A stretch of 64,000 bases of DNA from Costus lasius (lineage: Eukaryota; Streptophyta; Magnoliopsida; Zingiberales; Costaceae). Position numbers and translations under genes: made by a program. A model generated the notes under the pieces. The model did no database searches and had not been told where the DNA came from. It was given only the letters and a program-made list of their open reading frames with translations. Below, piece after piece: positions 57,030 through 64,000 of this stretch (positions are counted from its first letter, which is position 1; every line of letters begins with the position of its first letter). Location: the NCBI GenBank assembly GCA_027563935.2, contig CM050451.1:30829565-30893564 (forward strand). Direction: 5' to 3'.

Positions 57030-57980
57030 ATGGCAACGAACAATAGCGGATGGTCACTGCGATCTATCCTTGAAAAGGATAAGTTGGTTGGATCCAACTT
57101 ACTAGATTGGTATATGAACTTGAGAATTGTGCTCAAGCTCGAGAGAAAACTCTATGTCCTTGAGCAACCTATTCTTGAACCACTTCCATGCTCAGCCTTA
57201 GCGGCTGAGAAGGATGCTTATGATAAGCATCAGGCTGATACTTTGGAGGTTGCACAATTGATGCTAACCAACATGTCGCCCGAGATTCAAGGGCAATATG
57301 AATTGAAGAGTGCCTATGAGATTATTACTAATCTAAGCCAACTCTTTAATGAATTAGTTAGGCTCAATCCTCCTAAAGTTGACATTCAGTGTGTTGAGCC
57401 GAAAGGCTTAACAAGGAACTGAAATTAAAGATGGAATGGATCAGGAACAATAAGTGCTATTCATGTGGAGGGCCACCTCACATGCTAAAGGACATGGTGC
57501 AACTTCAGAGTGAGAAGAAGAGAGGCAAGGCTTCCTCTTCAAGCTCAGGTATTTATGTTACAGAAGTCAACCTTTCTACTTCTATGTCATGGGTATTGGA
57601 TACCGCATGTGGAGCTCATATTTATACAAATATGCAGGGGCTCAAGAAAAGTAGATCGGTCCGGCCTGGAGAGATTGACCTACGGGTTGGAAACGGGGCA
57701 CAGGTTGCTGCTGTTGCTGTAGGAGTTTTGACTCTCTCCCTGCCATCTGGACTTCAGTTAGAGTTAGATAATTGCTATTATGTACCTTCGCTTACTAAGA
57801 ACATTGTATCCATTCCTTGCTTGGCAAAGAAGGGATTTAAGTTTGAAATAAATAAGAACTCTTGTTCTTTTTCATTTGCAAATATGTTCTATGGGAAGGG
57901 TACTGTGTGCAATGGTTTATAGTGTTAGACATGGATAACTCTATTTGTAACATAAATAATAAAAGGACCAAATTGAGTGG
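57030..57980 (+). pseudogene. gag and start of pol of element H, broken and cut by L
   Basis: ATG 57030 (MATNNSGWSLRS) opens a gag that aligns with G to TNLSQLF near residue 111. A large deletion then removes most of gag (about 110 residues in G), followed by TGA 57420-57422. From 57431 another frame gives a damaged knuckle (CYSCGGPPHMLKDM, last Cys lost), protease LDTACG and pre-integrase sequence to TAG 57920-57922. It is interrupted at 57980 by element L after KLSG. The rest of H is outside the window. Confidence 0.9.
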
Positions 57981-59896
57981 TGTTGTGTCCGCAAGTGCAC
58001 GGATACTCGAAGTAATAATTAAGATATCGAACCACATGGACTTCGTTGTTAAGTACCGACTAATTGAGTTTTCACTAGCTAAGCGAATCGAGAATTGTGT
58101 AAAAAAAAGGCAACCGAAGTGAAATTGAAGTAGATCAGGATGAGAGAATCGGGACTAGGGGTTCATTCAACTTGATATTCATAACTAAATAGACTTAAAG
58201 AATCATCAATTTATCTCTGTCACGGTTAAGATATAATTCACTTAACAAACAAACTAACTCACTCTCGCACAATTAGTTTGCAAAGAATGATCCTCACTCT
58301 CGCACAAGATCAATTCAATGCTAAATATAAGTGAATTTCGGTTAAGGAGATTAAGGATCACTCTCGTGCATCCCATCTCAATACCAAGATCTCAAGCAAA
58401 ACTAAGCACTCTCGCACCTTAGTTTCACAGGTTTAACTCAAGGCTTTCTAACAATGTAACGTCTATCTCTAGCATGTTATCATGTCTATAACAACAATAA
58501 ATTCTAGGTCATGTCAATAACAAGAAATAAACTTCTAAAATCTAAAGATAAGAGCACAACCAATCTCTTGCGATGAGTTCTTAAAATAAATTCTAGGGTT
58601 CCAAGTTCTATGATATCATCTTCTCAGTCCATAGCATAAAACTCCAAAACATGTTAAAACATGATACTAAAAGTGATTGAAGGCAATAAATCACTTGAGT
58701 AAAATAACCATAGCAGAGATATATTGATGTGAGAAAAGTTATCTAGTCATTGAAATATCAAGAGAATAACACCCCTTGTCCCAAGAAGAATTTAAGCTAA
58801 CATGATGGAAGAATCACAGCAAAACATGATTTTTAGTATGATTGGATATAGTAAGGAAGGAGTAAAAGTTACAAAACAGGGCTGCAAGTAAATCGCAGCC
58901 CGTAATTTGTCTTTGACTTCGCGATGAACATTGTCGCGAGCATGTTTTTGATGATTACTCCCTCGATTGATCTCCTTTCAAGCCGAAACTTCTGTGGTGT
59001 GTTCCTCAGGCGAAGCTTCTTCTCAAAAATCATGGTCGGAGGTGGTCTGTGTAGCAAACGGCAATGAACCCTAACGCGGTGACGATTTCTTTGAATTCTC
59101 CCTCAATCGTGGATAAAAATTGGTCCTTTTGCTTCGCAACTCTTCTCCTTCTTATCCTGAATGTTTCCCTTTTTTCGGATCTTCAATTGGTGCCCTAAGT
59201 TTCGAGAAATCACGTTTTTAATTTGCGGCGAAAAACTCAGAGTTCTGGGCTTCAAAATACGGTACCGTAATCTGATCACGGCAGTGCCGTATTTTGTTTT
59301 CTGCAAGATCTAGGCAAACAATATGGTACCGTGACAATGTTGCCTGAATATATGGTAGCGCCGTATTCCTTCCGAAACCCACTGGTTAAAATTGTTGAGT
59401 AATACGGTAGTGTCGTATTTCGGCTGAAACCTTCCGATTGAAAACGCTGACAAATACGGCACCGTGAAGTTCTATACGTCAGTGCCGTATTTCGGCTGAA
59501 ACCTTCTGGTTGAAAATGCCGAATAATACGGTGGCGTGCAGTTTCATACGGCAGTGCCGTATTTCATCCAAAACGTCCGCTGTGAAATACGGTACCATGA
59601 TGTTTTTGTTCCAAAATACGGCAGTGCTGTATTTTTGCTAGAAGAACCCTTTTGAGTTGAAATTTTATGGGTAGACTCCTCTTGATGGTTAGAACTCATT
59701 CATACATTGAGATTGCTCGAAAACCGATAATAATGATGCCTTTTTACCTGAAATTGATCAAAAACTAAAGACGGTGTAGATTCCGAAGTATATGATAAAA
59801 AAAGGTATAAAAACAAAGCAAAAGAGTAAGATCATGGCTCAAAAGACTACTAAATAAGTATGAAAAACACTATGAAATTTAGAGTCATCAAACACA
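57981..59896 (-). repeat. 3' LTR of element L (Athila-type, 1916 bp)
   Basis: Plus-strand edges TGTTGTGTCCGCAAGTG and CATCAAACACA, homologous to the E LTR but well diverged. It carries CACTCTCGCAC repeats (58260-58440), where E has CACTTTCGTGC, and a TACGG array. AGTGG (57976-57980) is the likely target duplication; the partner is outside the window. Confidence 0.9.
59254..59635. repeat. Array of TACGG inverted repeats in the L LTR
   Basis: About five units. Each has AATACGGTACCGTAAT or a CACCGTG variant and ACGGCAGTGCCGTATTT, with AAACCTTCCGATTGAAA-like spacers. The architecture is the same as in E, but the spacers differ. Confidence 0.8.
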
Positions 59897-61064
59897 TAAG
59901 GCTCAAACCTTGCTTGTCCTCAAGCAAAAATCAAGAAATTGATCAAAGGATAAAACTTTCTCATGATGAATAAATTTCTAAAACACAATCAACTATGAAA
60001 ACTTTCATCAACTATTCATGGAGTTTCAAATAGACATATCACCCTTTGATTTTTGAACTTCGAGTTTCATTACTTAATCAAATAAAACTTCACAATTTGT
60101 ATAATAAGCAGAATATCAATCTCAAGATTTCATCCAGTTTCAATTCATAACCATCAACTTTTGTTTACAGGAATAGAGTCTCCTAGATCTTTTTCCTTAC
60201 AGAATCGCTCTTTTCTTGCCTCTCTCTTTTCTCCTTTTATTTTTGAATAGATAGCATATACCCACATAGATACATACTTTTTATTTTAGACTTCAACTCT
60301 TGTCTTTGGTACCACTGTCAATTTTGCACAGTGCCAAGTAGAGGAGTCTTATTCTTTTTCTTTCTCATTATCTTTTAGAAATAGACTTCAACCCATGTCT
60401 TAGGTACCACTATCAATTTTACATAGTGCCAAGTAGGGGAGTCTCTCACTATTTTTATGGATCAAGGAATCTTTCTTCCCAACAAATAGTAAATAGCATA
60501 AATATCAACTAAATTAATCTATCAATATCAATTCAAAAATTACACTCATATGCTGATTTTATTCAAAGAAATAACTTCCCTCTAAAATCAAATTCTTCGG
60601 ATAATATGTTCATCCAAAACTCCATCCATTGGTCAATGAAAAATTTTCAAAAGGTAGATATGTATTAGGGAAATAAATTCATCACAATAGGTTTAATCCT
60701 AATCTCAATTTTTAATATGCAAACCATCAAGAAAAATTTTGGCATGATATCGGCAGTATTTCCACACAGGTGTATCAATCAATCAATGAATCTCATGGTA
60801 TACCAAACCCATAGCATAAATCTAGAATATCAAACATCACATATCAAATACAACCAGATCGAATAGAAAGTATAGCAAATCCTCTAAATATGTCGATACA
60901 ACCAAATCGAAGTCTCAAAGCAATAGCAATCAAGTAGCGAGAATCCGTAGCAGTAGGAGGCAAGAAGTTTGCAAAGTCATCCTTCCCTACATGAGGGTAA
61001 GATCAACATAAATCAGTAAACCAAATAAGTATGAGAATTAGTATGAAATACTCACAAGATCTTT
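59897..61064 (-). other. 3' noncoding region of element L
   Basis: AT-rich and without a supported ORF. It has the hairpin TTGCTTG-TCCT-CAAGCAA at 59910-59927 and two diverged copies of a segment with TTGGTACCACTGTCAATTTT (about 60315 and 60400). It aligns in part with 38607-39480 of E. Confidence 0.7.
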
Positions 61065-62491
61065 CTAGTCTGAATGTGTCTCTTCCTCGTCTTCGTCAGC
61101 CTGGGCCGCATCCATGGGGTCGTGGGAAGTTCCCTCACCTGCATTGTCGTAGATACTACCTCTCCTAGGGTCTTCGTAGCCAAAACGATCGTAGAGAAAA
61201 TTCCCCATGTCTTCCATATAGTTTCCCAACGCCTCGATATTCATATGAATGTGACTTATCCACTCATGTATTCCTCCTATGCCTCCCATCACCCTCTCCA
61301 TACGCTGCTCCTGCCTGTACAACTGTGCAGTGATAGTCTAAATCCCTGGGTCTCGGTAACTCTGCCAACCTCTCTGATCTGGGTTGCGTGATGTGAGGAT
61401 GATCCGGCAGCTCCCTGGGGCGGTGGCTCGGTGACTCTAGGCGGTGAGGAGTCAATACCCATATCAAACTGGTCATTACCCAAAGTAGGAGGTGGTGGTG
61501 GCAATGATGTCTCAGGTGCAGGTGTAGCATAAGATATACAGCTCGGCGATAGCTTCCAATTCTCAAGATTCTGTACTGAGGTTCGTTCGGGGTTAGGTAA
61601 TGGCAACATGGGAAGCCCAGGCTGTAGGATTAAACAATATATATCTCCATCACACTGAATCATTTTCATTGCAATGCATGACTCAATATCTATCCTCGAA
61701 TTTCCTCTAGCAACCTCGATCCCATAGGGCGCAATCCCTAGATGTAGTGCTATAGGAGTAAGAAAACCTCCTATCACTATAGCTCCCTTCTTAGCCCTTG
61801 ATACTTTATTCAGATGTCTCATGAAAAAGAAGGCTATGTCCACTGTATAACCGTGTAGCATACTCCAAAGCAGGAATAACTCAGCGTGAGTGACAATACC
61901 ATCACTGTCCCTTCGCCCGAATATGGTGTGCGCGAGAACGCGGTGGGCATATCTGATACAGGGGTTCGATATTCTTGAGGCTCTTGCTGTTGATGCTGAG
62001 AATCTGCTGTCTGATGATATTTGGTTCCAAAAAATGTGCTCAATGAATCCAATGGGTGGTTCAGTACGTCCCTTTCGCGGAAAGTGGAATATACGTCGAA
62101 TTTCCTTGAAAGAGAGTCTCCTCTCTTCATTCATCATCCTAAATCTGATCTCTCCTTCAGCTGTGTGATCCATGTATTCCTCCCAACTTATTTCCAGGCT
62201 ACTAAGAACTTCTAGAACAACAGGTAAGTATGTTTCAGGTGTCATTTAAAAAAATTCTCTCAATCCTACCTTGTCATACATCCAAAATACATCATCTTTC
62301 AGTCCAAGGAGCTCTAAAGTTCTAATATCGGTGTATTTCGTTTTTACAATGTGTCGAGCAAGTAGTATGTTGTATCTTTGCTCTTGCTCCTCATCTCGAA
62401 ACATGATACCGAATGGATTCGGTGGTGGCATTGGAGGTTTAGTGAGGGCCTTTCCTTTCTTCTTTGATTCCAACTTTTTGGTAGGTGCCAT
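61065..62491 (-). pseudogene. Athila ORF-1 family protein in env position (element L), broken
   Basis: Starts at ATG 62491-62489 (MAPTKKLESKKKGK), 870 bp downstream of the integrase end on the minus strand. It resembles the plant 'Arabidopsis retrotransposon ORF-1' / putative plant transposon protein family: FRDEEQEQRYNILLARHIV, then EIRFRMMNEERRLSFKEI, FSASTARASRISNPCIRYAH, HTIFGRRDSDGIVTHAELF, LW, MRHLNKVSRAKKGAIVIGGF, a Pro-rich linker (about 61440-61520), and a C-terminal QRMERVMGGIGGIHEWISHI. Two lesions are seen: TAA 62248-62246, and a frameshift near 61320-61350 that puts the C-terminus in another frame. Its role is unknown. It sits where env-like genes lie in other Athila elements, but I see no signal peptide or clear membrane segment. 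Confidence 0.8.
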
Positions 62492-63362
62492 AATATAACG
62501 CAAATGAAATAAGTGTCAAATGGAAGAAATCTGAGAAGAGTTCTCGTTACCCAAGGGAGTGCGGCTGGAAAGCAGGGTGACGTTCGAAGCTTCAAATCTG
62601 GATTTCAGGTTGGGATCAAGCTCCAAATCTTCTCGGGGTGTGATCTCCTTTCTCCCACTGTGGTTTCTGAACCTAGAAGCAAGCAAATCTATGCCTGGAT
62701 GAGAGGAGTTGGAAGAAGCGAAATCTCAGCGGAAAACAGTGTGCCGAACCCTAAATACGGCACGTAAATACGTGGGGTCGAATGGAATTACGGCACTGTA
62801 TAATGAATACGGCAGGGCCGTATTTTGGCTACAGTTTATGTATGGGTAAACGTAGAAAATACGGCACCGTGTGAAAATACGGTACCGCCGTAATTTCAAA
62901 AAAAATTTCTGTCCAAAATTCCTCAAAATTACAGTATCGTGCAAGAATCCATGGCAGTGCCGTAAAACCAGAAAAACTTTCTGTTTTAAAACAGCCAAAA
63001 ATACGGTACCATGAAAGCGTTACTTAAAAATACGGTACCGCCGTGTAATGTAAGAATCTTTCTGTTTAAATCTGGCCAAAAATACGGTACCGTGCAAGCG
63101 ACCATGGTACTGCCGTAAAATGAAAAAAAACTTTCTGTTAAAAAATGTTCAGAAATACGGTACCGTGAGAGTTCGTTGAGAAAATACGGTACTACCGTAT
63201 TTTATAATCAAAATTCAAAAAAATCTCAAAAAAATTGCAAAAAATCAGAAAAGGAAGGGTTAACTCTAAATAAATTAAACCTAAGCAAAAACAAACCAAA
63301 ATCAAAGAAAAAGAAAAAGTTTTGCTTGGGTTGCCTCCCAAGAAGCGCTAATTTAATGGTCC
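62492..63362 (-). other. Region between integrase and ORF-1 of element L
   Basis: Mostly the TACGG array (62754-63205) plus about 260 bp ahead of ORF-1 without a supported gene. Next to the integrase end lies TTGGGTTGCCTCCCAAGAAG (63326-63345), shared with E. Plus-strand ORFs 62513-62767 and 63176-63472 are not supported. Confidence 0.7.
62754..63205. repeat. Second TACGG inverted-repeat array in element L, upstream of ORF-1
   Basis: Six or so units of 60-80 bp: a CTTTCTGTT spacer, then AAAATACGGTACCGTG, then TACGGTACCGCCGTA or GTACTGCCGTAAAA. The spacer resembles that of the E LTR array more than that of L's own LTR. Confidence 0.8.
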
Positions 63363-63998
63363 TTAGCTTGACCCATTCACACTTGGATTTGTTTGTATCT
63401 CATCAAGCAAATAATGTTCCCCTTCTTCAATTTGTTCTCCATGATAGTAGTGCTTCAATCTTTGTCCATTAACCTTGAACACTCCTTTCTCTTCACTCCA
63501 TATGTCGACGGCTCTATGCGGGTAAGTCTTCTTCACCTGAAAAGGCCCAGACCATCGAGACTTCAATTTACCAGGAAAAAGTCTCAATCTAGAATTAAAC
63601 AAGAGAACGAAGTCACCTGGTTGAAATTCTTTTCTGAGTATGTGCCGATCATGCCATCTCTTGGTTCTCTCCTTGTAGATCTTTACATTTTCATAAGCAG
63701 AGAGTCTAATCTCTTCAAGTTCACTCAATTGCAGTTTTCTCTTTTCACTTGCACTCTTCAAGTCAAAATTTAATGCTCTAATCGCCCAGAATGCCTTATG
63801 CTCGAGTTCTACAGGAAGGTGACATGACTTGCCATAAACCAATTGAAATGGTGACATACCTATTGGTGTCTTGAAAGCAGTCCGGTATGCCCAAAGTGCA
63901 TCATCAAGCTTAAGAGCCCAGTCCTTCCTTGTTCTTGACACTGTCTTTTCCAATATCCCTTTAATTTCTCTATTAGATATCTCCACTTGTCCACTTGT
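63363..63998 (-). CDS. pol: Integrase C-terminal part of element L pol, runs off the window
   Basis: Open minus-strand frame from the window edge to a stop at 63363-63365. It reads [20 protein letters not shown], with the catalytic Glu of the D-D-E triad in QVEISN, then [60 protein letters not shown] and [20 protein letters not shown]. It is about 85 % like the matching part of E by eye, with no stop in the visible part. The N-terminal part of pol and gag lie beyond 64000. Confidence 0.92.
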   Translation of the reverse strand, partial: TSGQVEISNREIKGILEKTVSRTRKDWALKLDDALWAYRTAFKTPIGMSPFQLVYGKSCHLPVELEHKAFWAIRALNFDLKSASEKRKLQLSELEEIRLSAYENVKIYKERTKRWHDRHILRKEFQPGDFVLLFNSRLRLFPGKLKSRWSGPFQVKKTYPHRAVDIWSEEKGVFKVNGQRLKHYYHGEQIEEGEHYLLDEIQTNPSVNGSS

Positions 63999-64000
63999 TT

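Overview
The window is plant nuclear DNA made entirely of LTR retrotransposons nested inside one another; I find no host gene, RNA gene or CRISPR array. Evidence for a plant: Ty1/copia polyproteins of the Angela/BARE type (tRNA-iMet primer sites, 1.6-2.4 kb TGTTGG...CA LTRs, 1.3-1.9 kb leaders) and Ty3/gypsy elements of the Athila type (tRNA-Asp primer site, Athila-type gag and integrase, an extra ORF after pol). It looks like heterochromatic or intergenic DNA of a large-genome angiosperm; the species cannot be told. All alignments were done by eye.

Two copia families recur. Family 1 (LTR starts TGTTGGGGTATGCCC): A (1-5324, right part only), K (solo LTR 9962-11636), C (20561-29684, complete, open reading frame), D (19511-37629, minus strand, open frame but altered integrase) and a rearranged complex I (41624-50010). 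Family 2 (LTR starts TGTTGGTGTRTATGCCC): J (5325-9787, very decayed), G (9788-18237, 5' LTR lost) and H (53530-57980, interrupted). Three gypsy elements lie on the minus strand: F (only gag pieces 18238-18544 and 53335-53529), E (18545-53334) and L (57981 to the window end).

Layout and history: A sits in the integrase region of J. K sits in the leader of G. G's 3' LTR and H's 5' LTR bracket a gag fragment of F. E is inserted in that fragment (duplication GTACT). D is inserted in E's 3' LTR (CCGTT/CAGTT), and C in D's 3' LTR (GTCAT). This gives a four-deep nest F>E>D>C whose LTR divergence falls in the expected order: C about 0.3 %, D about 1 %, E more. Complex I replaces E's protease and reverse transcriptase and contains oppositely oriented pieces with a 750 bp inverted repeat. 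L is inserted in H's pol.

Most interesting points: (1) in family 1 the AUG for Gag seems to be carried in the LTR and joined in frame to gag by splicing a leader intron of about 1.9 kb; two copies have no AUG at the unspliced gag start. (2) Arrays of CGGTACCG / CGGCACTGCCG inverted repeats fill the gypsy LTRs, and a second array lies just upstream of the env-position ORF of L. (3) Element C looks intact and recent.
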